From: Heligmosomoides polygyrus polygyrus
Taxonomy: Eukaryota > Nematoda > Chromadorea > Rhabditida > Heligmosomidae
Assembly: GCA_947396885.1 (NCBI GenBank)
Contig: OX377206.1
Coordinates: forward strand, 17,727,114-17,791,113
Direction of reading: 5' to 3'
Length of the DNA stretch: 64,000 nucleotides
Below, in pieces: positions 21,765 to 32,859 of this stretch. The notes under the pieces were generated by a model. That model was not told the origin of the DNA. It did not search any database and saw nothing but the letters and a program-made list of their open reading frames with translations. Position 1 is the stretch's first letter. Each line of letters begins with the position of its first letter. A program made the position numbers and the translations under genes.

Positions 21765-22290
21765 CCGTCGAGTGATCTAATCTAAGTGAGATACGCCGCA
21801 TCACCCACAGCGAGAGCCGTCGAATGATCTAACCTAAGTTGTGTACGCCGCATCACCCATAGCGAGAGCGGTCGAATGATCTAACTTAAGTTAGGTACGC
21901 CGCACCACCCACAGCGAGAGCGGTCGAATGATCTAACCTAAGTTAGGTACGCCGCATCACCCATAGCGAGAGCGGTCGAATGATCTAACCTAAGTGAGGT
22001 ACGCTGCATCACCCATAGCGGGAGCGGTCGAGTGATCTAACCTAAGTTAGGTACGCCGCATCACCCATAGCGAGAGCGGTCGAATGATCTAACCTAAGTT
22101 AGGTACGCCGCATCACCCATAGCGAGAGCGGTCGAATGATCTAACCTAAGTGAGGTACGCTGCATCACCCACAGCGGGAGCGGTCGAGTGATCTAACCTA
22201 AGTGAGGAAGGCCGCATCATCCACAACGAGAGCGGTAGAATGATCTATCTAATCTTATAAGTGAGGTACGCTGTATCATCCACAGCGCGG
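21765..22290 (+). repeat. 52-bp tandem satellite, about ten copies
   Basis: Unit period is exactly 52 bp (start points 21819, 21871, 21923, 21975 and onward). Each unit contains GTCGAATGATCTAACC, TAAGTTAGGTACG, CCGCATCACCCATAGCG and AGAGCG. The part ACCTAA-G-TTAGGT is a near palindrome. The last two units are degenerate. No spacer variation, so not a CRISPR array. Confidence 0.95.
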
Positions 22291-22339
22291 TCGAAATTTC
22301 CCATTGAACGTGGGAATTGCTGCAGCATGGAAAGCGCAT

Positions 22340-23340
22340 CCTTTTACTGCTTGACACAACAGCACTTACGCGCGTTCCTGAGCGTACAGATTCAGAAGTC
22401 GTGCCGCCGACTTCGTGCCATTAGCATAAGAAGACCACTAAAGGGGGAAGAGTATAAGGGGGGACTTCAAGGGTGGAGAATCGACAGCGACCAGGAGGTA
22501 GCGAGTTGGAAGAAGCATCGGGAAGGGGGGGGGGGAGGGAGTCGATAGGGGGATCAATGAAGCATTAAGGAGGGACCAGTAGGGAGTTAGCAATCAGGGG
22601 GGAGCAGTTAAGAGGATCAGTAAGGGGATCCATTAGGCCCGGTTTATACTTCGTCGCGGCGCGACGCGATGGCCACGCAATGAGGCCAAATTGATCGATC
22701 GCGTCGCACAATGAATATGGCCACTATACGTGGCGTCGCGTCGCGCCGCGACGAAGTATAAACGGTGCCTTACCAATAAGAGAGTACGGATTTAGAAGAT
22801 GTGACACCGATGACACGCAATGGGCGTTCGCTCGCCGTCGTTATGTGTGAGCGTGGGAGAGCTACTTAATTGGGGAGAGTATTAACGAGGATTCCTAGGG
22901 GGGCGGAGAGATCGACCAGAAACAAGGGACCTAGAGGCGGAACCAGGACGGGGAACTAGCAAGAAGGGAGGTAAGAAAATTTATACGCGAAACAAGGAAT
23001 CTGCCATATGCGCAGCCTCTTCATGCTCAACACAGCGCTAACTGTGCGCGCTTCTGATCCTCTGCATTCAGAAGGTGGGTCTTCTGAGGTGCTGGCTTCA
23101 GAGGACAGGTCCTCTACGCCGCCCTAGAAGCATCTGAATTAAGGAATTGTGTCACCGGCGTGCTGCGGCGTGCAGGCGCTTTCAGAATTCAACATGGGAC
23201 GCTGATCTACAGAGGAAGTATAGCCTCCTCCTGCTTGACACAACGGCAACTGCACGTATTTCTAAACGTCTCGGTTCAGAAAAAAAGGTCCTCTACGTCG
23301 CGCTAGAGGCATCTGGATTAAGAGGCAGGAGGCATCTGGA
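22340..23340 (+). repeat. Repeat family H, long copy with nested MITE
   Basis: Aligns block for block with 63067-63990: 'GATTCAGAAG.CGTGCCG', 'CATAAGAAGACCACTAAAGG', 'CGACAGCGACCAGGAGG', a poly-G run, 'GGATCCATTA', 'GAAGATGTGACACCGA', 'GGGCGTTCGCTCG', 'CATGCGCAGCCTCTTCATGCT'. The copy here is interrupted by a MITE at 22636-22769. At its 3' end (23310-23340) a 12-bp phrase GGCATCTGGATT is repeated and runs directly into the Helitron helicase fragment. Confidence 0.8.
22636..22769. mobile_element. PIF/Harbinger-type MITE, 134 bp
   Basis: Terminal inverted repeats of about 34 bp: left GGCCCGGTTTATACTTCGTC..., right ...GACGAAGTATAAACGGTGCC. TTA (22633-22635 and 22770-22772) is duplicated at both sides. 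TTA target duplication and GGC-type ends are the usual signature of PIF/Harbinger MITEs. The related repeat at 63367-63380 shows the empty site: GGATCCATTACCAGTAAGAG with one TTA. Confidence 0.9.
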
Positions 23341-24271
23341 TTATCCTAGGAGGTGATTTCAGACAAATTCCTCCTGTCGTGCCAAAAGCAGAACGGTCCG
23401 AAATTCTGAACGTTTCTATCAAGAGCTCCCCACTGTGGCCTCATTTCTTTAAATTCAGATTGACTGAGAATGTGAGGGCGTCCAGCGGTGGAATCGGTTG
23501 GTCTAACTTTTTAATTCAACTTGGAAACGGAAAGCTCCAAAACGATTCCAATAAAGTGAAAGTGTTCGACGATATGCTGAGCTCTAGAGATATAGCAGAT
23601 GAGATATTTGTTGATATAGTGGCCTTAGAAGATATGTCCGCTGCAGTCGGTAGAGCGACTTTGACGCCTAGGAATTTCGACTCTTTGGAGATAAACAACA
23701 AAGTGCTTTCGAAACTACCTGGGCAGGAGAAGATTTACATAAGCATAGATGAGCTTATGAATGACGAAACTGAAGCTAACAACGACACAGAGTATTCATT
23801 GGAGTTTCTAAACAGCTTGACACCCCAGGGATACCCGCCACATGAGCTCCATCTAAAGAAAGGAGCAGTCATAATGCTTCTGCGGAATGTTAGAGTCAAC
23901 AAGGGTCTATGCAATGGTACGCGACTCACCGTTGAACATATGGATAGATACATTCTAGACTGCAAAATTGCAACTGGAGCGAACAAAGGACAGTACGTCC
24001 TTATTCCTAGAATAATATTCTGTCTGCCTGCCTATGACACCTCACCGTGCAGATTTAGGAAGAGACAATTTCCTGTGCGTTTGGCCCGCAATGACGATAA
24101 ACAAGAGTCAGGGACAAACATTCGACAGAGTCGGTGTATACCTCTCCAGCCCAGTTTTTCTCATGGTCAACTGTACGTGGCGTGCACACGTGTTCGACAG
24201 AGATCAAAATTTGGCTACCACCAGGACGGAAGACTATATCAAACGTAGTATTCACCGAGATGTTTGAGTAA
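23340..24271 (+). pseudogene. Helitron helicase C-terminal fragment, frameshifted
   Basis: Begins inside the Pif1-type helicase of Helitron transposons: IILGGDFRQIPPVVPKAER from 23340, a long open frame through 'RLTENVRAS', 'TPQGYPPHELHLKKGAVIML', 'LLRNVRVNKGLCNGTRL' to ~24080. Then the frame shifts: AMTINKSQGQTFDRVGVYL is in the +1 frame (24090-24150), SHGQLYVACTRVR returns to the first frame, and the terminal NVVFTEMFE* is in a third. So there are at least three indels near the C terminus and no Rep nuclease or N-terminal helicase part. The fragment follows family H without a gap. In Helitrons this enzyme unwinds DNA for rolling-circle transposition; this copy is dead. Confidence 0.92.
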
Positions 24272-24369
24272 AAATTAAACCATTTTCGTCGCGCTATGAA
24301 TAATTTTTTTGAAGCACACATCTTTCTTTGTACAAGAGTAGTTCCTGAGAAAAAGACTAACTGTATCAC

Positions 24370-24411
24370 CCCGCGAAGCGGGCAAGCGCGAGACACGCCG
24401 TTAGGCGTGTC
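24370..24411 (+). mobile_element. Paired hairpins, likely Helitron 3' end
   Basis: CCCGC-GAA-GCGGG (24370-24382) is followed nine bases later by GACACGCC-GTTA-GGCGTGTC (24392-24411), an 8-bp perfect stem. It lies 100 bp after the helicase stop. GC-rich hairpins next to the 3' end are typical of Helitrons, and the same two-hairpin layout occurs at 59613-59667 and 5343-5400. The exact terminus (CTRR) was not identified. Confidence 0.6.
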
Positions 24412-26680
24412 GCAGCACTTGTCTATTAATATATTCTATATTTTTATAATTTCTTCTCTAGCGCAGAGAAGGCAGCTTGTAATATGAACTGATAAACGCT
24501 TAATCCAGAAAATATTTCCTACGATATAGCCTCGCAATCCACGGGTACTCGTTTTCTTGTATTGGCCTCCCACCAGTTGACTTGTACTTGGAGTCCTTGG
24601 ACGGAGGGTCTAAAAATGACTTTTTAAACGTGTTGTTAAAGTAAGAGTTGCACGGAGTTCCTTGCTGATATTTTTATACTTTCAGTCCTACTTTTACAAT
24701 GGATAAGCCAGTTTTTTCAGGCATTAGACATCGTCGATGCTGCCGAAGTGTTTCTTTTCATTTCAGACGTTTTATAAAAATGTAAAACTTACGGAGAAAG
24801 TGAGGTCCGCAGGTCTTATTGATAAATTCGTTTTCGACATCGTCTATCCTTTTGCAGTACGCCAAGGAAAGGAGGATTAGCGCGCACCAGCCTCTCATCT
24901 ATGAGAATAAACCAGAATTTCAGCTTATTGAAGATCTCTCACCATCGGTGAGGAAAGTTCAAAAACAAAACCAAAGGGAAACACGTAGGCTACATAAGTA
25001 AAAAGGGGTGTCCCGGATGTTCCGGAGCAATGGTGCGTTCCGTCGTAAGCCTCAGCAAGAGGCGGTGGTGGCGGTGCTTTCCTATGGAGATTTTATAGCA
25101 TAAAAATTGTAATAAGCCAGCCAAAACCCGCTTACATACGTCAATTGAAGAACATTCCTTTAGCAATTCTCATCAAGCACAGCCGTCTAATCCTTTCACA
25201 TCGTCTTAATTAACAACATTTTTGCTCACATCGAAAATTGCTCAGCATTCTTCCATGGTGAATCGTACTCCATTTCCAAGCGCTAGAAGCGATGCATCAT
25301 GCATTCATTCTACGTCACTTTTCTGTCTATGTGGTTTTGTCCCCGGGTTAGTCTGAAAATTGTTCGGTTACTCGTAGTCCTCTCGATGGTTTAGATATCC
25401 GGAAAATCTTTCACACGCTCCAAATAGAAACCTCTCTCACGCATATCTTTCTCTACTTGCTTTATCCATGTCTCTTCGGAGCAGCTCGCTGACTTTACAT
25501 CTCTCTGTTGAATCATTCCCTGACAAATTGTTAGTTAGTTGTACGACGAGCTGGCATGCGGATAAGATGCCTAGACTTTAACCCTGCGTCTTTGGATTTC
25601 GGATTCAACAGCGGGCCGATTGCAGTAGGTATTGCGAGTAGTTCCGTTCGTAACACATTCACGAAATGTGATGTTCAAGGGATAGAAAGACTTTACGTTT
25701 TTGCCAGCCTCACGTTATGTCTCTTGCATATACGCCAGCCACCAGTCACCAGCACCTCCTCGGGCCGAAAGCTGCCGCGGCTTTGCAAATCCTACTGTAT
25801 ACATCTGAGGTGCCTGCGGATTTGTTCCGATGGTACATGAAGATTCTTGACACATTCGCAAAGATGTTCACGCACTTAAGTGGACAGCGCAAATGGGCGC
25901 AACGGGCGACGTTCACTCATTTGAGTTTTGGGAAGAACTTCCCTCATTGATGTTTTTGTTCGATTTCGTTTTCAAATTCGCAAATTGTAGTAAGAGATCA
26001 ATGTTGGGTTTGCGTGGACAGAAATATGATTGGCTTTATCGTAAATAACAAGACAAGAACGTCTCCCATTACAGAAACATAAACGCACATACGCGCGCCT
26101 AAAAGGCCTAAAAGGCCGTGGCGCGCATTCGCATCGCTCTCGTCGTGAATGTGTTAAACTCCTTGACTTGTTCTGAAAGCTGTCCATGTGACACGAGTCG
26201 CCAGCTGTGAACGCCTTTGCCATCTCGACGTTTACAATCAGCATGCAAGGATGAGCTGTACCTGCAACCTTATGAAAAATTTTGGGTGTCGCTGTTTGTT
26301 AATATAGTACTACCGGCAGTAACGTGATTGGAATTTACCCTCTCCAAGTTGAACTCCTTGTCATGTGTTTGTCTTCGTTTGTGTTGTCTTCCGTGTTTTT
26401 TATGTGTAGTGTTTTTTCGCTCTAATGTCGCGTTTTTACACCATTTTATGCATTCGTTTGATTCGTCATGTTACAGGACAGGAGCTGAGCGAGCCAAGAA
26501 GGACGATCGGACGACTGACTCAGGTATGTTATTTCGTTAATATACTCTTAAGAGCTTCCCTCCTTACTGAGGAGTTCCGGGGAAGTTCTTAAGTTCTTTT
26601 TGTTTAGTGTGTGTTTACATCCGTATAAGTGTAGGAACGAAACGGATGTAGGATTTTGTTTACCTTTGAATTTTCTCTTC
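24412..26680. other. Mostly non-coding; one possible coding remnant
   Basis: No gene can be supported across 2.3 kb. At 24858-25001 (plus) a TTTTGCAG acceptor-like site precedes a frame reading YAKERRISAHQPLIYENKP... to a stop, which has protein-like composition but no family that I recognise. A second protein-like patch, LLYTSEVPADLFRWYMKILD at ~25790-25850, is likewise unidentified. Either may be an exon or transposon debris. Confidence 0.35.
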
Positions 26681-26682
26681 TG

Positions 26683-26816
26683 CTTGGACTTGGCGTGAGC
26701 CCTGTGCTCGGCGGCCGAGTCGTCGGCGACATCTGCTTGGTTCCCACCTCGGTGCGAACCGAGCCGAGGTCGCCGGCGACTCGGCCGCCGAGCACAGGGC
26801 TCACGGTATGTCCAAG
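26683..26816. repeat. Long GC-rich inverted repeat (cruciform-forming)
   Basis: Arms 26683-26730 and 26769-26816; the inner 36 bases (26695-26730 against 26769-26804) match with one mismatch. The loop has a smaller inverted pair, ACCTCGGT / ACCGAG. Related one-armed sequence lies at 35120-35210. No ORF significance. Confidence 0.9.
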
Positions 26817-26819
26817 TCC

Positions 26820-27755
26820 CCCTCTCAAAACCGACTGTGTGCAGAAAGGGTAAAATGTCGACCAACTCCTATCTGAGCCGTATTATATCGCCGAGAAGCT
26901 GCTGAAGTGTCCAAAATGGCTAACCAAACCACTTTCTCATTCAAGAACAACCCGAAGGTTAAATTGAAGAAAACGGGATAAAATACCAAAATTGGATAGC
27001 AATAAAAGCCACAAAATAATTGTTTCAGAAAACGCCAGGCTGATGAACTGCTATTTTTGAAACACTGACCATACTACAGTCCTGAGAAAAAAGTTAGAGC
27101 TCCTTAACTGCTTTATTACACATCCTACAATGCATTCAACATGAAAAAAATCCCTTGCAGAGGACGAAAACTGCGTTTTTGGGAGCATATTGAAGAAGTC
27201 GCATTTGAGCTCCTACTACAATTTTACAGGACGAGAAAGGTGCTTTTCTCAGCTAACTCACCGCATATAGATGCTTGCAGGGGAAAGGTTGGCTAGCGAG
27301 AAAGGAAGTCCTGAACGTGAGCATTGCGAGCAATTGGCATAAATATGCGATCAGATCAAAATCATCCAAATTAAGTAGTGTTTGGTGTTACTTTGATGGC
27401 CGCAGCAAGCTGAATTCAGATCTTTTGATGGAAATGGAGATTTCCGGATTTCGCTGAAATCGACTGGTGGAGTGTCCGAAGTGGGCGCCAATGGCAGTTT
27501 TAGAGAGGTCGTAAATCAATTAAGTGCCCTCCAGAGGAAAATGCCCAATAACTAGGTCGAATTGAACACAACTTGGAAGCGTCGGATGCGCAGTGAAGAG
27601 GCGATTCGAATGGTGTTAGCTGGAATACACAGGAATAAGTTTAAAGTTATGGCAAAGCAGTTAGTTAGTTAGTAGTTTATGGCAAAGCGTAATACCTACA
27701 TTGGCTGGCTGTACAGAGGTCCATCGTTGACTGATTATGGGCAACAGCGACGTCT
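26820..27755. other. Non-coding, nothing recognised
   Basis: No supportable gene. Up to the assembly gap the sequence is moderately A/T-rich with only short ORFs. Confidence 0.45.
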
Positions 27756-27955
27756 NNNNNNNNNNNNNNNNNNNNNNNNNNNNNNNNNNNNNNNNNNNNN
27801 NNNNNNNNNNNNNNNNNNNNNNNNNNNNNNNNNNNNNNNNNNNNNNNNNNNNNNNNNNNNNNNNNNNNNNNNNNNNNNNNNNNNNNNNNNNNNNNNNNNN
27901 NNNNNNNNNNNNNNNNNNNNNNNNNNNNNNNNNNNNNNNNNNNNNNNNNNNNNNN
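27756..27955. other. Assembly gap (200 N)
   Basis: Exactly 200 N. It falls next to an inverted repeat, a frequent cause of assembly breaks. Confidence 0.99.
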
Positions 27956-28195
27956 CATACATTCTGATATGTAGAACGAAACAATTTGCTGGGAACAATT
28001 TGCTGTATAACATTGTGAAATTTTTAGTGAAGAATTTCTCTTCTCGAATTTCTCTTCTCGAATTTCTTGTGGTTTGAAGGGAGCTTGAAATGCTTGATTC
28101 TGCAAAGTTCACTAAATCAGAAACGTTATACAGCAAATTGTTCCCAGCAAATTGTTCCCAGCAAATTGTTTCGTTCTACATATCAGAATGTATGG
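27956..28195. repeat. Inverted repeat flanking a gap
   Basis: CATACATTCTGATATGTAGA (27956) and its reverse complement (ending 28195) bound arms of 55 and 67 bp. Within them AGCAAATTGTTCCC is repeated twice in the right arm and once plus in the left. A TTCTCTTCTCGAA duplicate lies in the loop. Resembles a small MITE; target duplication not seen because of the gap. Confidence 0.7.
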
Positions 28196-29110
28196 TTTGT
28201 TTTTCACCAAATTTTAAGACGATCTACGGGAAGAAAAAAATGGCCTTTGCCGATAGCTCCTTCTCTGTGCTTACGTTTGAGAATTTTGGCATAGAGTTAT
28301 AGACCATTCGTAAAAAGATGATCGACTCTATATGAAAAGGTGTTGGATTTTAAGTCCATTTTAATTGTCCTTAGTTTTCAGGACATTAAAAAGGAGTGCA
28401 CAGAAGGCATAATATTTTGCTATATCAAAGTTGTTTTGCTTTCATATGCTTATTCTAAAATTGTCAACTCTTAGCGGGCTGTTAAAAAAAGAGAAAATGA
28501 AATATTCCATTTTTTCGCGCGGTGTCATATGTACGTCATTTGAAAAAATGGTTTGTCCCATCAGAATGTATGCTTTTTCCTTGGGTCCTTGCAAATTTCG
28601 CTTTTTTAGGTTATCCGAAAGAGGCTGTTGGTAGGAATTCAGATTACAGCTCTGCAAATTAAGGAAAGTCAAAATCAAGAAGAAACCGGTGCACATTCAT
28701 TCATTTTTTGTGAAGCAAATTATACTCCTTGAATGATGTTCAATACAAAAAAGAAGCTCAAACGTAAGCAGACAGGAGCTGCCTGCGAGGGTCAGGCGTT
28801 TCTTTTTTGGCTTCCAATGCTAGAGTTCCCGCTGCTTTTTGATGGTTTTCAAAGGAGTTCGTTCAGCTTTCTTCTCTTGCCAGGGAAGGGTATCAACGTC
28901 GGGTTCTGTCAATGCACTAAAGAAATGATGCGCGCATATCCGTGTTTGGTGCTACATATTCACTAACAGACCACGATACTTCTGTTCTTTTTTGCTTTGT
29001 GTTGAACAAGCACCAAAGAATGAGCCATCTATATGTTGTTTAATAAGCTGCCAGTTGAGGTCAATCAATGAGACTCTACCCTTTAAATAACGGAATCGTT
29101 GTACGGAGTC
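28196..29110. other. Intergenic DNA upstream of the apyrase gene
   Basis: No coding exon recognised. This is where the promoter of the apyrase gene should be; no TATA-type element is obvious. Confidence 0.4.
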
Positions 29111-29116
29111 ATTCAG
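29111..29116 (+). promoter_or_regulatory. Possible spliced-leader acceptor before the apyrase ATG
   Basis: ATTCAG ends 9 bases before the start codon at 29126. Nematode genes often receive a spliced leader at a TTTCAG-like site just 5' of the ATG. Position fits; there is no direct evidence. Confidence 0.4.
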
Positions 29117-29125
29117 CAGCACACG

Positions 29126-31545
29126 ATGTGGTGTCTTAGCTTTCTACTAGCGGTGGGTTCAGCGTGAGACACCTCCAGGTGTTTCGTACTAATCGTCTCG
29201 ACCTATGCCGTTATCTGCGATAGAATTTCAGGCCGTATTATGCTTGGCCGAGATTCCACAAGAAGCTCGAGGTAAAAGACGCTTTCAGCAAATATCCCAC
29301 ACGTAACTCCAACTGGCTCATAAAATGCATTTTCAGCAAGCCCTTTGCCAATGGGAGAATGCACTGTTGACGCATCGGACAGAACGGTAACTAATTGCGC
29401 TCCTTTAAAATTGGGATTTTAACAAACCAAATAAATAAGTCATCCTACCAGCCATCCTGATTCAGACAACGTGTCTAAAGCAGCCGTATCTGAGAGATGT
29501 ACTAAAATAGCGCAATACATGAGCCCTTTCAAGCCATAACGTTTTAAGACAAGATCCCCATAAGCCAGCAATTAAGCAACTTTTGCAATCTTCGCTATTG
29601 TCTGCTCCAACGCTTCAGATATGCCTTTACGTTTTCCTTAAAAAGCACTTAAATCGCCCCCAAATGTTGCCGTTCACCATGTGGGTGCGGCTGACATCGA
29701 CCAGAGCTCGTCAAGGTGCAGCAAACGATTAATGCGTTTTGAAATTGATTTGGGAAACCAAGCCACTTGAGGAGAGATTGAGGAAAGCATTCCTTACGTT
29801 TTATGTTCCTCAATTGTGTTATGTCTAGTGGCTTTTATATAACTGTTTCAGTTAAACATCATTGCCATCACTGACATGGATAAGGAATCCAGGACATCAC
29901 CTGAAGGTTACACGTGGAGAGCGTTGACAAGAAAGGGACAGCTGTTTGTGAAAGATGAACTAACAAACTTTGAAGTGACGTGGGATCTCTCGTCCGATCA
30001 AAATTTAACTACGTGCGTTTTTGAGCTTTTCTTTGAAAAATTGTCAGGCGACACTGTCCTCATTTAACCCAAGCATGCGCGGTGAGAGGCAAACACGTAG
30101 GCGATTAAGAACGCGACTAGGCTTTGGTTATGATAGTCTTCGAATGAATTTCGTTTTCCACAAACTTCCACTGTTTGTTTGAGGAAATGCTGAGGCCTTT
30201 GGGTAACGATTTCCAACAAGTTATGAAGTAATACGCTCTCAAACAGCTTACGTGCAACCGCGATTCGTTGTCTTAGAATTCCTAGAACAAATAGATGAAA
30301 TTGTTGTACTCCAAGCTGAAATGTGTTTTGCTTTCGTTTTCAAACAGTTTTAAGATTTCCTACTTTCTACGTCTTGTCGTTTTTTTTTTGAAATTTCGCT
30401 TTCCTTTCGCCATGAGAGGGATTGGCGTGGTTAGCAGAATGTGCTGTAATAGAAGCTAATGTTGGAAATATGAAACATCGGTCATATTTTTATCTTTTAA
30501 GGCACTTAAACATGAAAGGACGAGCCATGGAGATGTCGGACTTGGTGAAATTTAACGGCCACTTGCTTTCGCCTGACGACAAAACCGGAATGGTCTTTGA
30601 AATTGAAGACAAGAAGGTGGTGCTTACTCTTCCTACAATAGCGAAACAAATTGAGCTGTTGTAACGCCTACCTACTCAGGCAATTCCATGGCTGTTCCTC
30701 AATTCTGGGCCAGGGAACACGGCAAGCGGAATGAAGGCGGAGTGGATGACGTTGAAAGACGACCAGCTGTATGTTGGCGGTCACGGAATGGTAGGCAGCT
30801 TTGCGCTTAACAGCGTTCCGTAATAAACGTGGATTTACTACACACATGTGCCGTCCCTTTCATTTTCTTTTATAAGCTCTTTTTCAGGCGTATAGGAACA
30901 AACAGGGAGAGATTTTCAGCACGGATGCAATGTGGATAAAAATCATATCTCATGACGGAGTTGTAAGGAGTTATTCCTGCTGTTCTCAGTTTGATGTGCG
31001 CAATTTTTAAATGCTGCTTAAGAACAATTTCAGGTCAAAAGCGTAGACTGGACTGATGTCTACGATAAAATTGCGCAAGCAGCTGGTGCAACATCGCCAG
31101 GATACCTGACCCACGAAGCCGTACAATGGTCGGAGATACACAAGAGATGGTTCTTCCTTCCAAGAAAATACTCAACTGAAATCTATAACGACGAATTGGA
31201 CGAGATCAGGTGATACTTGTTGATCTGGCTTGTAAATTTGGAGTAACGTCGTTTCATTGTTCAAGTCAGTGATTTAGGGGAACTAATCTACTGATTACCG
31301 CGGATGAATCTATGGAAGACATCCAAGTTGTGAGAATTGGAGAATTAACACATCCAGATCGTGGATACTCGGCTTTCGATTTTGTGCCAGGAACCTGCGA
31401 TAGTGTGATTCTAGCCCTTAAATCAATGGAGCATGGAGGATCGACAGAGAGTTATATCACTGCCCTCGATACTGATGGCAAAGTACTTCTGGAAGACCAA
31501 CGCCTCGATGGCGACCTCAAATTCGAAGGACTGTACTTTTTGTGA
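29126..31545 (+). CDS. Secreted apyrase (calcium-activated nucleotidase family), complete
   Basis: Nine exons: 29126-29152, 29232-29271, 29337-29386, 29852-30012, 30502-30616, 30680-30790, 30888-30962, 31034-31209, 31278-31545, total 1023 nt, 340 residues plus stop. All introns are GT-AG and all phases fit. The protein starts [17 protein letters not shown], a typical signal peptide, with no later membrane segment. Family landmarks occur in order: [104 protein letters not shown] and a C-terminal KFEGLYFL, as in animal CANT1-type and blood-feeder apyrases. Such enzymes hydrolyse ADP/UDP-type nucleotides with calcium. Secretion suggests removal of extracellular nucleotides; action on host platelets is inference. 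Exons 1-3 are short and rest on splice fit rather than homology. Confidence 0.93.
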
Positions 31546-31573
31546 AGAAGCACATGATCCTTCGTTTTGTGCG

Positions 31574-31579
31574 AATAAA
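31574..31579 (+). terminator. Polyadenylation signal of the apyrase gene
   Basis: AATAAA lies 29 bases after the stop codon, a normal nematode 3' UTR distance. Confidence 0.6.
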
Positions 31580-32859
31580 TGAAGTCATAGCTGTCAAGGT
31601 AACACAAAAATGGAAACAATTCCCAAGCTCAGATAATAGCAAAGCCTCATGCGAGTCAGCTTGGGACCTCTTCATTATGCAGACTTTGTTTCGCATATTG
31701 AGTGAGAAGAAAACGGTACGTGTAGAACGGAAGAGGGCCGTTCCTTTTTTAGAACGGGCCAATAAGGAGGATGTGCTCGTAGTTTTGAGTAACAGGAAAC
31801 TTTCTCGGGATGCACATCACAGTAACCAAAAACTGTTAAATAATCATCGTAATTAGAAGAAGCAGTAGTTCTTCAAAACTGGCACCAATCGTGGATGACG
31901 CAAAATCTTGTATGAAAACGGCGACATTTTCGTGTTTGGAAACGGCAGTGCACACATTACTACCTTTCAGATCCAAATGACGAACGAAGGGAACTGACCG
32001 AATGATTACACAGCTTTGGCGTGGCGGTGGTTCTCGCCATTTTTGGAGTTGTTTGCTCCACGACAGGCTAGATAGCGTAAACACCAATAAAAGGAGAAAC
32101 CCAGGCAGTTTTAAATAAAATGGTAAAAAACTGGCCTGAGACTTATGGAATCAACGACGTGGAACTCGGAAATGATGAAACGTTTTACAAAAATAAGCTG
32201 TAGTTAGTTTTTAGTTCCAGTTTCACAAAAAAGCTACAAAAATATGGTTGCACGAAGTGATATGCTAATCAGGTCCTAAGTGAATTTTCATTAAAATTGC
32301 ACCATGAAAAATACATCCTGAGGTGTCTCGATGCACCATCGCATATGGGTTGAAAAAATAGCGCGAAGTTCACTTGGACTTCAACATTTGACGGTTCTTT
32401 ATATGCCTATAATAATTAATGTCTGTGTTTCTTTCCGTTGCATCGTTAAGACAGGTGCCATTGAAAATAGTCGAGTATTCAAAAGCAAGGTTAGCGATAA
32501 GCTGTAAATTTGTACGATAAATCACGAAAGGGCTGACTAAGATTTTGCAAACAACTGGCTGAAATCTGGCAAATTTGTTGCGACCTGCAAAAATATGTGC
32601 TTCGGATTCCAGCGCTACTGCAGCTGGCTTTCTAGAGTTGACAGCGTAGAAATTGTCGTTTCCTTCCAGAAGTTTTTATATGCAATAAAAGATGCGAAAC
32701 ACCTAGAGCGAAATTGATCTTTCCGGGAAGGGAGTCAGTAGTAGAATATAATGCTTGAATTGAACACAACTCTCTGTAACATGGCCTCTTTCTAAGCTAT
32801 ACCCTTCTACTTTAGTGTTCCACTAAAGCATTTTACTGCCTACTTACTGCTTACAAGGC
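31580..32859. other. Intergenic, nothing recognised
   Basis: Short ORFs only; a family F trace begins near 32760 ('GAACACAACTC...'). No RNA gene found. Confidence 0.45.

Noticed and set aside
21765..22290. Regular repeats as a CRISPR array
   Set aside because: Units are continuous with no unique spacers, and the genome is eukaryotic.
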